Origin: Flavobacteriales bacterium
GTDB lineage: Bacteria > Bacteroidota > Bacteroidia > Flavobacteriales > Flavobacteriaceae
Reading direction: 5' to 3'
Assembly: GCA_027003085.1 (NCBI GenBank)
Contig: JALWYR010000139.1
Location: 1 to 18,177, forward strand
DNA length: 18,177 nucleotides
Part shown: in pieces, positions 1-7,522 of the stretch
Layout: the number at the start of each line of letters is the position of its first letter
How positions within the stretch are numbered: position 1 is the first letter of the stretch
Position numbers and translations under genes: made by a program
The notes under the pieces: generated by a model
The model's input: the letters and a program-made list of their open reading frames with translations, nothing else
What the model was told of the DNA's origin: nothing
The model's database searches: none

Positions 1-290
1 ACACCTTCGCTTTTTTGTTTGAAACGAATTTGTTTCAAATTCAAAAGAATTTGCGTAACGTCTTCGATAACACCCGGGATGGTGCTAAACTCATGATCAA
101 CCCCCATAATACGCACCGAAGTAATGGCAAAGCCCTCCAAGGACGACAACAATACCCGTCGCAAAGCGTTTCCGATGGTAAGCCCGTAGCCCGGCTCCAA
201 AGGTTTGAATTCGAAGGAACCTTTGTTGCCTTTGGCTTCAAGCTGGGTAACTTTATCAGGCCTTTGAAAATCTTTGATTAATTCAGCCAT
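1..290 (-). CDS. rpoA: RNA polymerase alpha subunit, N-terminal part (partial)
   Basis: This is the first 96 codons of the alpha subunit, which dimerises to scaffold RNA polymerase assembly; the rest lies beyond the left edge. The ATG is at 290-288. The translation contains EFKPLEPGYGLTIGNALRRV followed by LLSSLEG around residues 28-54, the hallmark of the alpha N-terminal dimerisation domain, and then a VDHEFSTIPGVIEDV stretch typical of the family. It starts 22 bp after rpsD, the usual alpha-operon order, and rplQ would be expected next outside the window. No separate promoter is visible in the gap. Identification is secure; completeness cannot be judged. Confidence 0.96.
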   Translation of the reverse strand, partial: MAELIKDFQRPDKVTQLEAKGNKGSFEFKPLEPGYGLTIGNALRRVLLSSLEGFAITSVRIMGVDHEFSTIPGVIEDVTQILLNLKQIRFKQKSEG

Positions 291-312
291 TGTCTAATTT
301 TTAATTTAAGGA

Positions 313-918
313 TTATTTGGAATACAATTCCACAATCAGGTGTTCCTCGATATTTTCGGGAATTTGTTCGCGTTCGGGACGGTTGGTAAACACGCCTTCC
401 ATTTTTTCGCTGTCCCAGGTGAGCCATTCGTAGGCATTGCGCTTATCGGCCAAGCTTTCTTGAATCACTTGAAGCGATTTGGATTTTTCGCGCACGCCCA
501 CCACATCACCCGGACGCAAAGTGTAGGACGGAATATTCACCACCTCACCGTTGACCGTAATATGCCGGTGCGATACCAATTGACGGGCCGCACGTCGCGA
601 AGGAGCAATACCCATACGGTAAACCACATTGTCCAAACGCGACTCCAAGAGTTGGAGCAATACTTCCCCGGTATTTCCACCCGCGGCAGCGGCTTTTTTG
701 AACAGGTTTTTGAATTGTTTTTCCAGAATGCCGTAGATGAATTTGGCCTTCATTTTTTCGTTCAACTGAATGGCATATTGCGAACGCTTACGGCGTTTAC
801 GCATCAAGCCGTGTTGTCCGGGCGGATATTTCCGGCGTTCGAAATATTTATCGGGTCCGAAAATCGGTTCGCCGAATCGTCTTGCAATTTTGGTTTTTGG
901 TCCTCTGTATCGTGCCAT
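313..918 (-). CDS. rpsD: 30S ribosomal protein S4
   Basis: S4 (201 aa, normal length) is a primary 16S rRNA binder that starts assembly of the 30S body. The N-terminus MARYRGPKTKIARRFGEPIF and the S4 RNA-binding domain at about residues 92-155 (SRLDNVVYRMGIAPSRRAARQLV, then HRHITVNG) are clear. The N-terminal region has no cysteines, so it is the zinc-independent form. In E. coli, S4 represses the alpha operon by binding its mRNA; no comparable leader structure is evident here. It lies 30 bp downstream of rpsK, the widest gap in the cluster, and 22 bp before rpoA. Confidence 0.98.
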   Translation of the reverse strand: MARYRGPKTKIARRFGEPIFGPDKYFERRKYPPGQHGLMRKRRKRSQYAIQLNEKMKAKFIYGILEKQFKNLFKKAAAAGGNTGEVLLQLLESRLDNVVYRMGIAPSRRAARQLVSHRHITVNGEVVNIPSYTLRPGDVVGVREKSKSLQVIQESLADKRNAYEWLTWDSEKMEGVFTNRPEREQIPENIEEHLIVELYSK

Positions 919-948
919 AATGCTTTTGCTGTTTTAATAAAATACGAA

Positions 949-1332
949 TTAAACCCTTCGTCGTTTGGGCGGACGACAACCGTTGTGCGGAATCGGTGTT
1001 ACGTCCACAATTTCAAATACCTCGATACCATTGTTATGAATGGTACGAATAGCCGATTCGCGGCCGTTGCCAGGTCCTTTGACAAAAACGCGCACACGGC
1101 GCAAACCGGCATCATAGGCCGCCTTGGCGGCATCTTCGGCGGCTACCTGGGCGGCATAGGGTGTGTTTTTCTTGGAACCCTTGAAACCCATTTTACCGGC
1201 CGACGACCAGGCAATAACTTCGCCTTTGTTGTTGGTCAGGGTAATGATAATATTGTTGAAGGTGGATTGGATGTGTGCCTGACCCACCGGATCAACCTTT
1301 ACTTTACGTTTTTTTACATTGGATTTTGCCAT
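949..1332 (-). CDS. rpsK: 30S ribosomal protein S11
   Basis: S11 (127 aa) sits on the 30S platform near the decoding region and contacts S7, S18 and 16S rRNA. The core reads AHIQSTFNNIIITLTN near residues 19-34, then KGPGNGRESAIRTIHNNGIE, and the protein ends in the characteristic basic tail NGCRPPKRRRV. The ATG is at 1332-1330, 22 bp after rpsM. Length and order match the standard alpha operon (rpsM-rpsK-rpsD-rpoA). No anomaly seen. Confidence 0.98.
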   Translation of the reverse strand: MAKSNVKKRKVKVDPVGQAHIQSTFNNIIITLTNNKGEVIAWSSAGKMGFKGSKKNTPYAAQVAAEDAAKAAYDAGLRRVRVFVKGPGNGRESAIRTIHNNGIEVFEIVDVTPIPHNGCRPPKRRRV

Positions 1333-1354
1333 AACGCTCGCTGACTTTTACAGA

Positions 1355-1729
1355 TTATTTGGTTGCTTTTTTCTTGTTGGCTACGGTTTTTCGTTTACCC
1401 TTACGCGTACGCGAATTGTTTTTGGTTTTCTGACCGCGCAAAGGCAAGCCTAAACGGTGACGAATTCCGCGATAGCTACCGATGTCCATCAAACGCTTGA
1501 TGTTCATCTGAATTTCGGAGCGCAGGGCTCCCTCAATCTTATAATCGGCAATCACTTTACGGATCGACGCTATGTCATGGTCGTCCCAGTCTTTAACTTT
1601 TTTGTCAAAGTCCACACCGGCCTTGGTCAAAATTTCTCGTGCCCGGCTACGTCCCACGCCGAAAATATACGTCAATGCTATTTCGGCTCTTTTGTTTTTG
1701 GGAAGGTCTACTCCTGCAATACGTGCCAT
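1355..1729 (-). CDS. rpsM: 30S ribosomal protein S13
   Basis: S13 (124 aa) is a 30S head protein that forms intersubunit bridges with L5 and 23S rRNA and touches the P-site tRNA through its basic tail. The start MARIAGVDLPKNKRAEIALTY, the helix-two-turn-helix region with GVGRSRAREIL, and HRLGLPLRGQKTKNNSRTRKG near the C-terminus identify it. It begins 2 bp after the rpmJ stop, so the two are probably translationally coupled. AAGGA 5 nt before the ATG could act as a weak Shine-Dalgarno, which is notable because many leaders in this cluster lack one. Confidence 0.98.
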   Translation of the reverse strand: MARIAGVDLPKNKRAEIALTYIFGVGRSRAREILTKAGVDFDKKVKDWDDHDIASIRKVIADYKIEGALRSEIQMNIKRLMDIGSYRGIRHRLGLPLRGQKTKNNSRTRKGKRKTVANKKKATK

Positions 1730-1731
1730 AG

Positions 1732-1848
1732 TTATCCTTGTCTTTGTTTGTGTTTGGGATTTTTCTTATTGATTACATAAATCCGTCCTTTGCGACGGAC
1801 GATTTTGTCTTCCGGACTTCGTTTTTTTACGGATGCTCTTACTTTCAT
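1732..1848 (-). CDS. rpmJ: 50S ribosomal protein L36, cysteine-free form
   Basis: A 38-aa reading frame that starts at ATG 1848-1846 and ends at TAA 1734-1732, short enough to be missed by length-filtered gene calling. The translation starts MKVRASVKKRSPEDK, continues IVRRKGRIYVINKKNPKHK and ends QRQG, which is L36, the smallest large-subunit protein. Zinc-binding L36 uses a CxxC-type ligand set; this copy has no cysteine at all, so it is a zinc-independent form. It lies between infA (21 bp) and rpsM (2 bp), its standard place. AGAGGA at 1861-1856, 7 nt before the ATG, is one of the better Shine-Dalgarno-like sites in the cluster. Confidence 0.96.
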   Translation of the reverse strand: MKVRASVKKRSPEDKIVRRKGRIYVINKKNPKHKQRQG

Positions 1849-1869
1849 CGGTTTATCCTCTTTTTTTGA

Positions 1870-2085
1870 TTAATAACGATAGGTTATGCGACCTTTGGTC
1901 AAGTCGTACGGGCTGAGTTCCACCGCCACACGGTCGCCGGGAAGCAAACGGATGTAGTGCATCCGCATTTTCCCGGAAATGTGAGCCGTAATAACGTGCC
2001 CGTTTTCCAATTCCACCCGGAACATCGCATTGGACAATGCCTCGATGATCTTTCCGTCAACCTTGATTGCTTTCTTCTTTGCCAT
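1870..2085 (-). CDS. infA: Translation initiation factor IF-1
   Basis: IF-1 (71 aa, a single OB-fold) binds the 30S A site during initiation together with IF-2 and IF-3. The sequence KKKAIKVDGKIIEALSNAMF, the HISGKMRMHYIRLLPGDRV core and the ending YDLTKGRITYRY are diagnostic. It follows secY after only 5 bp; the map gene that sits between secY and infA in a number of bacteria is absent here. rpmJ follows after 21 bp. Length and motif content are entirely normal. Confidence 0.98.
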   Translation of the reverse strand: MAKKKAIKVDGKIIEALSNAMFRVELENGHVITAHISGKMRMHYIRLLPGDRVAVELSPYDLTKGRITYRY

Positions 2086-2090
2086 CTTGC

Positions 2091-3452
2091 CTATAATCTT
2101 CTTCGACGTCCGGATTTCATCAATTGATCGTACTGCCTGTTCAACAAATACGCTTCGATTTGTTGAATGGTGTCAATGGCCACCCCCACCATAATCAGCA
2201 AGGATGTGCCACCGTAGAACATCGCCCATCCCTGTTGCATGCGGAAAAGGTGGTATGCAAAAATCGGTAAAATGGCGATAATGGCCAGGAATATGGATCC
2301 CGGCAAAGTGATTTTGGACAAAATATCATCCAGATATTCGGCGGTTTGCGTTCCGGGCTTGATGCCGGGAATAAAGCCGCCGTTTCGTTTAAGGTCTTCG
2401 GCAATTTGATTGGTTTGAACAGTGATGGCCGTATAGAAATAGGTGAACAAAATAACCATCAAGCCAAACACAACATTGTACCAAACTCCGAAGATATTAC
2501 TAAAAATTGTTTGCATATTCTTGGCCCATGCCGAATCCGAAAAGGATACCAGCAGAGGCGGAATAAACATAATGGCTTGGGCAAAAATGATAGGCATTAC
2601 TCCGGCGGCATTCAATTTTAAAGGAATATACTGACGCGCGCCAAAAATGTTTTTCTCAAAACCACCGCCAACGGTTCGTCGCGCATATTGCACCGGTACC
2701 GGACGGTAAGCTCGCACCAAATATATACTCAAAGCAATAACGCCCAACCATACCACCACTTCAAACAAAAGCAACATCAAGCCGCCTTGTTGTTGCGTAA
2801 CTCTATTGGTAAATTCTTGCATCAACGATGCGGGCATGCGGGCTATAATACCCACCATAATCAGTATGGAAATACCGTTGCCGATTCCTTTGTCGGTAAT
2901 ACGTTCACCCAGCCACATGGCAAAAATGGTTCCCGTGGAAAGAATAATCAACGAAGCGGGCACAAACAGCGAATCGGGCAACAGAAAAGCCTCGCGCGGC
3001 AAAATACGATGCAGGTTAAACAAATAACCGGGACCTTGTACCAAGGTTACCGCAATGGTCAAATAACGCGTAATTTGTGTAATCTTTTTCCGGCCGCTTT
3101 CGCCCTGCTTTTGTAGTTTCTGAATGTACGGAACGGCAATACCCATCAACTGAACGATAATGGATGCCGAAATATAGGGCATAACCCCCAAGGCAAACAC
3201 CGATGCTTTGGAAAAAGCGCCACCCGTAAATTGGTTCAACAAGTCAAGCAAAGGGTTTCCCGTGGCCTGTTTGGCCAAACTTTCCAACTTCATAGGATCA
3301 ATGCCCGGCAAGGTTACCTGTGCTCCAAAACGATATACGATAATCAGCCCGATGGTAAACAGGATCTTTTGGCGCAATTCTTTGATTTCCCAAATTGCCA
3401 CCAGCGGGCTCAACCATTTTACGGATTTAAGACTTTCCAAAAATTTGTTCAT
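2091..3452 (-). CDS. secY: Protein translocase channel subunit SecY
   Basis: SecY (453 aa) is the pore of the SecYEG translocon in the inner membrane. About ten hydrophobic segments can be seen; the first is near residues 27-46 and the second holds the conserved GVMPYISASIIVQLMG around residue 90. The cytosolic loop QKQGESGRKKITQITRYLT follows, then LVQGPGY at the start of helix 3, and the large C5 loop contains VPVQYARRTVGG. The C-terminal tail ends MKSGRRRRL. It sits in its usual spc-operon position, 10 bp after rplO and 5 bp before infA, so the channel is co-expressed with ribosomes. Confidence 0.97.
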   Translation of the reverse strand: MNKFLESLKSVKWLSPLVAIWEIKELRQKILFTIGLIIVYRFGAQVTLPGIDPMKLESLAKQATGNPLLDLLNQFTGGAFSKASVFALGVMPYISASIIVQLMGIAVPYIQKLQKQGESGRKKITQITRYLTIAVTLVQGPGYLFNLHRILPREAFLLPDSLFVPASLIILSTGTIFAMWLGERITDKGIGNGISILIMVGIIARMPASLMQEFTNRVTQQQGGLMLLLFEVVVWLGVIALSIYLVRAYRPVPVQYARRTVGGGFEKNIFGARQYIPLKLNAAGVMPIIFAQAIMFIPPLLVSFSDSAWAKNMQTIFSNIFGVWYNVVFGLMVILFTYFYTAITVQTNQIAEDLKRNGGFIPGIKPGTQTAEYLDDILSKITLPGSIFLAIIAILPIFAYHLFRMQQGWAMFYGGTSLLIMVGVAIDTIQQIEAYLLNRQYDQLMKSGRRRRL

Positions 3453-3462
3453 CGGTCAATGT

Positions 3463-3918
3463 TTAAACGAGTTCCACTTTGCCGCCGGCTTTCTCCACGG
3501 CTTCGATTGCTTTTTTTGAAGCCTTGTTTACCTTGATGGTTACCGGGCTTTTGAGTTCGCCTTTGGCCAATAGTTTTACCTTGTCGGTTTTGGAAATAAA
3601 CTTCATTTCGTACAACATATCCATATCCACCGTGTCGGTGATTCGGCCCTTGTCCACCCATTCCTGAACGGTTTGCAAGTTGAGCGGAACATATTCCACA
3701 CGGTTGGGGTTGCGGAATCCGAATTTAGGCACACGGCGGTAAAGCGGCATTTGTCCGCCTTCGAATCCGGGTGTACGCGAATAACCCGAACGCGATTTGG
3801 CCCCTTTGTGTCCGCGACCCGAAGTTCCCCCTTTCTTGGATCCTTCGCCGCGTCCGATACGTTTTTCTTTATGCTTCGAACCTTTGGCAGGTTTCAGTTG
3901 CGATAATAATTTGCTCAT
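3463..3918 (-). CDS. rplO: 50S ribosomal protein L15
   Basis: L15 (151 aa) binds 23S rRNA late in 50S assembly. The glycine- and basic-rich N-terminal extension is characteristic: LKPAKGSKHKEKRIGRGEGS, then KKGGTSGRGHKGAKSRSGYS and FEGGQMPLYRRVPKFGF. The globular C-terminal domain ends AIEAVEKAGGKVELV. The ATG is at 3918-3916, 11 bp after rpmD; AGGA lies shortly before it. secY follows after 10 bp. A frame-shifted open frame over the same DNA (3449-3661) has no family resemblance and is a shadow. Confidence 0.97.
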   Translation of the reverse strand: MSKLLSQLKPAKGSKHKEKRIGRGEGSKKGGTSGRGHKGAKSRSGYSRTPGFEGGQMPLYRRVPKFGFRNPNRVEYVPLNLQTVQEWVDKGRITDTVDMDMLYEMKFISKTDKVKLLAKGELKSPVTIKVNKASKKAIEAVEKAGGKVELV

Positions 3919-3929
3919 CGTTTTCCTGA

Positions 3930-4109
3930 TTATTTTTCTTCTACCTTAATCAAATGTCGTACTTTATTGATCATCCCCTGGATTTGAGGTGTCAATGTAA
4001 ATTCACGCGATTGACCGATCTTACGCAATCCAAGGGCTTCCATGGTCAATTTTTGGTCCTTGGGACGCTTGATCGTGCTACGAATTTTGGTTACAACTAC
4101 TTTTTTCAT
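3930..4109 (-). CDS. rpmD: 50S ribosomal protein L30
   Basis: A 59-aa frame read directly between rpsE and rplO: ATG at 4109-4107, TAA at 3932-3930. The product starts MKKVVVTKIRSTIKRPKDQK, has LTMEALGLRKIGQSREFTLT and ends MINKVRHLIKVEEK. The KIRSTIKRPKDQK and LGLRKIG segments are the family signature of L30, a small 50S protein near the central protuberance. Spacing is 10 bp after rpsE and 11 bp before rplO, the standard spc-operon order. Length-filtered gene calling would miss it. Confidence 0.96.
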   Translation of the reverse strand: MKKVVVTKIRSTIKRPKDQKLTMEALGLRKIGQSREFTLTPQIQGMINKVRHLIKVEEK

Positions 4110-4119
4110 GCCCTAGATC

Positions 4120-4644
4120 TTAACCGTTAAACACTTTTTCTACCGATATTCCGCGTTGACGGGCAACCGTGTAGGGATCCCGCATTTTGAGCAGTGCATC
4201 CATGGTTGCTTTTACCACGTTGTGGGGGTTAGACGAACCCAAGGATTTGGTTAGCACGTTATGCACACCGGCCGATTCCAAAACGGCACGGATTGCTCCT
4301 CCGGCTATAACTCCCGTACCTTCGGAAGCCGGTTTGATAAGCACCCGGGCTCCACCGTATTTTCCATATTGTTCATGTGGAACGGTTCCTTTCAAGACCG
4401 GAACTTTGACCAGATTTTTCTTGGCGTTTTCAATGGCTTTTTGAATGGCATCGGGTACCTCTTTGGCTTTACCCACACCAAAACCCACTACGCCATTACC
4501 ATTACCCACCACCACAATGGCCGAAAAACTGAAAGTGCGGCCACCTTTGGTAACCTTGGTTACCCGGTTGACAGCCACCAACCGGTCTTGTAATTCCAAA
4601 CCGGCGGGATTTGTTCGTGTTACACTTTTATATTTGTTCAGCAT
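4120..4644 (-). CDS. rpsE: 30S ribosomal protein S5
   Basis: S5 (174 aa) lies at the mRNA entry channel and influences decoding accuracy. The N-terminal dsRBD-like domain carries LQDRLVAVNRVTKVTKGGRT and FSFSAIVVVGNGNGVVGFG near residues 18-57, with GKAKEVPDAIQKAIENAKKN after it; the C-terminal domain has GTGVIAGGAIRAVLESAGV and KSLGSSNPHNVVKAT. All are canonical. It begins 3 bp after the rplR stop and precedes rpmD by 10 bp. Confidence 0.98.
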   Translation of the reverse strand: MLNKYKSVTRTNPAGLELQDRLVAVNRVTKVTKGGRTFSFSAIVVVGNGNGVVGFGVGKAKEVPDAIQKAIENAKKNLVKVPVLKGTVPHEQYGKYGGARVLIKPASEGTGVIAGGAIRAVLESAGVHNVLTKSLGSSNPHNVVKATMDALLKMRDPYTVARQRGISVEKVFNG

Positions 4645-4647
4645 AAT

Positions 4648-5004
4648 CTAAAATTTTAAACCTCCTTTGCGTGCACCTTCGGCCAAGGCCTTAATGCGAC
4701 CATGATAAATATGCGTTCCGCGATCGAATACCACTTTTTCGATCCCTTTTTCCATAGCCAATTTGGCAATTTTTTCGCCCACCATTTCGGCTTTTTGTGT
4801 TTTGGTTCCTTCTTTGCCGGCAATATCTTTATCGCGCGACGATGCGGCCGCCAGGGTATGCCCGGCATCGTCATCGATTAATTGAGCATAAATTTCTTTA
4901 TTGCTACGAAACACCGACAACCGCGGGCGCTCGGCCGTGCCGCTGATTTTTTTGCGCACACGCCGGCGAATTCGTTCCTTTTTCTCCAATTGTGTAATTC
5001 CCAT
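4648..5004 (-). CDS. rplR: 50S ribosomal protein L18
   Basis: L18 (118 aa) binds 5S rRNA and, with L5, docks it to the central protuberance. The N-terminus is strongly basic (EKKERIRRRVRKKISGTAER) and is followed by PRLSVFRSNKEIYAQLIDD; the C-terminal half has VVFDRGTHIYHGRIKALAEG and ends ARKGGLKF, all typical. AAGGAG lies only 2 nt before the ATG, too close to be an ordinary ribosome-binding site. It is 19 bp after rplF and 3 bp before rpsE. Confidence 0.98.
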   Translation of the reverse strand: MGITQLEKKERIRRRVRKKISGTAERPRLSVFRSNKEIYAQLIDDDAGHTLAAASSRDKDIAGKEGTKTQKAEMVGEKIAKLAMEKGIEKVVFDRGTHIYHGRIKALAEGARKGGLKF

Positions 5005-5023
5005 AACTCCTTATCCTTTATGA

Positions 5024-5566
5024 TTAGGCGGTTTTACCCGCTTTACGTCTGATTTCTTCGCCTACATAACGTACACCCTTACCTTTATAAGGTTCGGGCT
5101 TACGCAACGACCGGATTTTGGCCGCTACCTGTCCCACCAATTGCTTATCGTGTGATTTGAGCTTAATGATGGGATTTTTTCCTTTCTCGGAAAAAGTTTC
5201 CACTTTTACTTCGGGTGGGAGGGCAAACAATATATTATGGGAAAACCCAAGTGCCAAATCCAATATTTGGCCCTGGTTGGAAGCCCGGTAACCCACACCC
5301 ACCAATTCCAAGCTAATTTCCCAACCTTCGGAAACGCCTTTGACCATATTGAAAATCAAAGAACGATACAAGCCATGCATGGAACGATGATGCTTGGACT
5401 CCGAAAGCCGTTTAACATGGATAACATTTTCCTGAATATCCAACTCTACGTCTTTAATCACTTGTTCCAATTCGCCCAAAGGGCCTTTGACTTTCAGTAC
5501 ATCTCCATCCAATTGCACTTGCACATTGGCGGGAATATCAACCGGTTTGAATCCTATTCGTGACAT
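5024..5566 (-). CDS. rplF: 50S ribosomal protein L6
   Basis: L6 (180 aa, two tandem similar domains) lies near the base of the L7/L12 stalk and the factor-binding site. The start MSRIGFKPVDIPANVQVQLD, the inter-domain MVKGVSEGWEISLELVGVGY, and the C-terminal signature RKPEPYKGKGVRYVGEEIRR are clear. It follows rpsH after 15 bp and precedes rplR by 19 bp. The leader is A-rich with no evident Shine-Dalgarno. Nothing unusual. Confidence 0.98.
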   Translation of the reverse strand: MSRIGFKPVDIPANVQVQLDGDVLKVKGPLGELEQVIKDVELDIQENVIHVKRLSESKHHRSMHGLYRSLIFNMVKGVSEGWEISLELVGVGYRASNQGQILDLALGFSHNILFALPPEVKVETFSEKGKNPIIKLKSHDKQLVGQVAAKIRSLRKPEPYKGKGVRYVGEEIRRKAGKTA

Positions 5567-5581
5567 TTTGCTTGTTTTCTG

Positions 5582-5980
5582 TTAATAAACAAATGCGATA
5601 ATTTCTCCGCCTACATTTTCCCGGCGGGCTTTTTTGTCGGTCATAATGCCTTTGGATGTGGAAACGATGGCAATGCCCAACCCGTTCATCACTTTGGGCA
5701 ATTTATCCACTCCGGCATATTTACGCAAACCCGGTGTACTCACCCGTTTGAGTCCTTTGATCACCGGTTCGCCGTGTTCGTCATATTTCAAGGCGATTTT
5801 GATCACCTTGTGTCCGTTTTCATCGGTTTCGGTTTTGTATTTGCGAATGTACCCTTGGTCGTAGAGTATTTCGGTAATGGCTTCTTTGATTTTCGAAGCC
5901 GGGATGCGCACCACCCGGTGTCCGGCCGCTTGGGCGTTCCGGATACGCGTCAAATAATCTGCTATCGGATCTGTATGCAT
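5582..5980 (-). CDS. rpsH: 30S ribosomal protein S8
   Basis: S8 (132 aa) binds helix 21 of 16S rRNA; in E. coli it also represses the spc operon. The sequence DPIADYLTRIRNAQAAGHRV at the N-terminus and the C-terminal STSKGIMTDKKARRENVGGE segment are diagnostic. The protein starts MHTDPIADY; the ATG at 5980-5978 is the only sensible start. It is 12 bp after rpsN and 15 bp before rplF. I could not recognise an S8-binding mimic near rplE, where the E. coli regulatory site lies. Confidence 0.98.
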   Translation of the reverse strand: MHTDPIADYLTRIRNAQAAGHRVVRIPASKIKEAITEILYDQGYIRKYKTETDENGHKVIKIALKYDEHGEPVIKGLKRVSTPGLRKYAGVDKLPKVMNGLGIAIVSTSKGIMTDKKARRENVGGEIIAFVY

Positions 5981-5992
5981 AGTCGTATCTTT

Positions 5993-6262
5993 TTACCAGC
6001 TGGCTTTTTTTACCCCCGGAATAAGGCCTTGGTTGGCCATTTCGCGGAAAGTTACACGTGAAATTCCGAACAATCGCATATAACCGCGCGGGCGTCCAGT
6101 TATACTACAACGATTATGATAACGAATGGGCGAAGCGTTCTTGGGAAGTTTTTGCAATCCCTCCCAATCACCGGCTTCTTTGAGCGCCCGGCGTTTTTCG
6201 GCATATTTGGCTATCAACTTTGCCCGTTTACGTTCACGGGCCTTCATGGATTCTTTGGCCAT
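5993..6262 (-). CDS. rpsN: 30S ribosomal protein S14, zinc-independent form
   Basis: S14 (89 aa) is a 30S head protein. The long form is seen: an N-terminal helical region MAKESMKARERKRAKLIAKY, then YHNRCSITGRPRGYMRLFGI and the C-terminal GLIPGVKKASW. Zinc-binding S14 is about 61 aa and has a CxxC...CxxC ligand set; this protein has a single cysteine (residue 52), so it is the zinc-free type, matching the cysteine-free L36 in the same cluster. Neighbours are rplE (3 bp upstream) and rpsH (12 bp downstream). Confidence 0.97.
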   Translation of the reverse strand: MAKESMKARERKRAKLIAKYAEKRRALKEAGDWEGLQKLPKNASPIRYHNRCSITGRPRGYMRLFGISRVTFREMANQGLIPGVKKASW

Positions 6263-6265
6263 AAT

Positions 6266-6820
6266 TTATTTTTTCTTTTTGAAAGGTAATCCTAATTTGT
6301 CCAACAAAGCAAAAGCTTCTTTATCGGTTTTTGCCGAAGTAACGAACGTAATGTCCATGCCGGCAATGCTGTGGATTTTGTCAAAATCGATTTCCGGGAA
6401 AATGATTTGTTCGGTGATCCCGAGATTATAATTTCCGCGGCCGTCGAAAGCATCGCGTTTGATACCCTGAAAATCACGTACACGCGGCAATGCCACAGTA
6501 ATCAATCGATCCAGGAATTCATACATGCGGTCGCGGCGCAGGGTAACCTTGGCACCAATAGGCATTCCACGGCGCAATTTAAAGGATGCCACGTCTTTTT
6601 TGGAAATGGTGGGAACGGCCTTTTGTCCGGCAATGGCGGTCAATTCTTCCACGGCGTAGTCAACCAATTTTTTATCTTGTGTGGCTTTCCCTACCCCACG
6701 ACTAATCACAATTTTTTTTAGTCGCGGCACCTGCATTTTATTCTTATACCCGAACTCCTTCATCATGGCATCGATGATGTGTTCCCGGTATTCTTTTTTC
6801 AGTCTGGGTTCGTAATTCAT
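6266..6820 (-). CDS. rplE: 50S ribosomal protein L5
   Basis: L5 (184 aa) binds 5S rRNA, contacts the P-site tRNA and bridges to S13. Family segments include QVPRLKKIVISRGVGKATQD near residues 31-50, LRRGMPIGAKVTLRRDRMYE in the middle and, towards the C-terminus, NYNLGITEQIIFPEIDFDKI and GMDITFVTSAKTDKEAFALL. It starts 3 bp after rplX and is followed by rpsN after 3 bp, which suggests coupled translation of rplX-rplE-rpsN. Confidence 0.98.
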   Translation of the reverse strand: MNYEPRLKKEYREHIIDAMMKEFGYKNKMQVPRLKKIVISRGVGKATQDKKLVDYAVEELTAIAGQKAVPTISKKDVASFKLRRGMPIGAKVTLRRDRMYEFLDRLITVALPRVRDFQGIKRDAFDGRGNYNLGITEQIIFPEIDFDKIHSIAGMDITFVTSAKTDKEAFALLDKLGLPFKKKK

Positions 6821-6823
6821 GGC

Positions 6824-7138
6824 TTAAATTTCTTCACCGGTTTTTTTGGAATATCTTACTTTCTTTCCGTCTTTGATTTTATAGCCCACACGCGTAGGCA
6901 CACCTTTTTTCGGGTCAACCAACATCACGTTGGAAATATGTATGGGGGCTTCTTTTTCCACCAAACCTCCCTGAGGGTTTTCGGCCGTCGGTTTTACACG
7001 TTTGGTAATAATGTTCACACCTTCGACCAAAACGCGGTCTTTATCGCGAATCACTTTGATCACCGTTCCGGTCTTTCCGCGGTCCTTTCCGGACATCACG
7101 CGAACCGTATCTCCGGATTTTATTTTAAACTTTTTCAT
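6824..7138 (-). CDS. rplX: 50S ribosomal protein L24
   Basis: L24 (104 aa) is an early 50S assembly initiator. The KOW motif is seen near the N-terminus (KSGDTVRVMSGKDRGKTGTV), followed by VEGVNIITKRVKPTAENPQG and EAPIHISNVMLVDP, all conserved. It lies 14 bp after rplN and 3 bp before rplE. The start at 7138-7136 (MKKFKIKSGD) gives the usual length. Confidence 0.98.
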   Translation of the reverse strand: MKKFKIKSGDTVRVMSGKDRGKTGTVIKVIRDKDRVLVEGVNIITKRVKPTAENPQGGLVEKEAPIHISNVMLVDPKKGVPTRVGYKIKDGKKVRYSKKTGEEI

Positions 7139-7152
7139 TCCTCTTGCGTTTT

Positions 7153-7521
7153 TTACAATACTTCCGAAGCCAGGGAGATGATTTTGGTATACTGCTTGTC
7201 GCGCAATTCGCGGGCCACCGGTCCGAACACACGCGTACCGCGCATTTCGTTTTGCGGATTAAGCAACACAATGGCGTTGTCGTCGAAACGGATGTAGGAA
7301 CCGTCGGGACGACGGACTTCTTTACGGGTGCGTACAACCACACCGGTAGAAATTTGTCCCTTCTTCACACTTCCGTTGGGCGTTGCTTGCTTGACGGTAA
7401 CTACCACCTTGTCGCCGATGGACGCGTAACGCTTGCGCGTACCACCCAACACACGAATGACCAAGGCCTCTTTGGCTCCGGTATTGTCGGCTACTTTCAC
7501 ACGTGATTCTTGCTGTATCAT
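7153..7521 (-). CDS. rplN: 50S ribosomal protein L14
   Basis: L14 (122 aa) lies at the subunit interface, forms bridges to 16S rRNA and is the docking site of the silencing factor RsfS. The start MIQQESRVKVADNTGAKEAL, the central GDKVVVTVKQATPNGSVKKG, and the C-terminal GTRVFGPVARELRDKQYTKI plus SLASEVL are near-universal signatures. Only 1 bp separates the rpsQ stop from this ATG, so re-initiation is likely. rplX follows after 14 bp. Confidence 0.99.
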   Translation of the reverse strand: MIQQESRVKVADNTGAKEALVIRVLGGTRKRYASIGDKVVVTVKQATPNGSVKKGQISTGVVVRTRKEVRRPDGSYIRFDDNAIVLLNPQNEMRGTRVFGPVARELRDKQYTKIISLASEVL

Positions 7522-7522
7522 C

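Noticed and set aside
340..1344. Plus-strand open frame of 334 aa across rpsD and rpsK
   Set aside because: Antisense shadow of two clearly recognised ribosomal protein genes.
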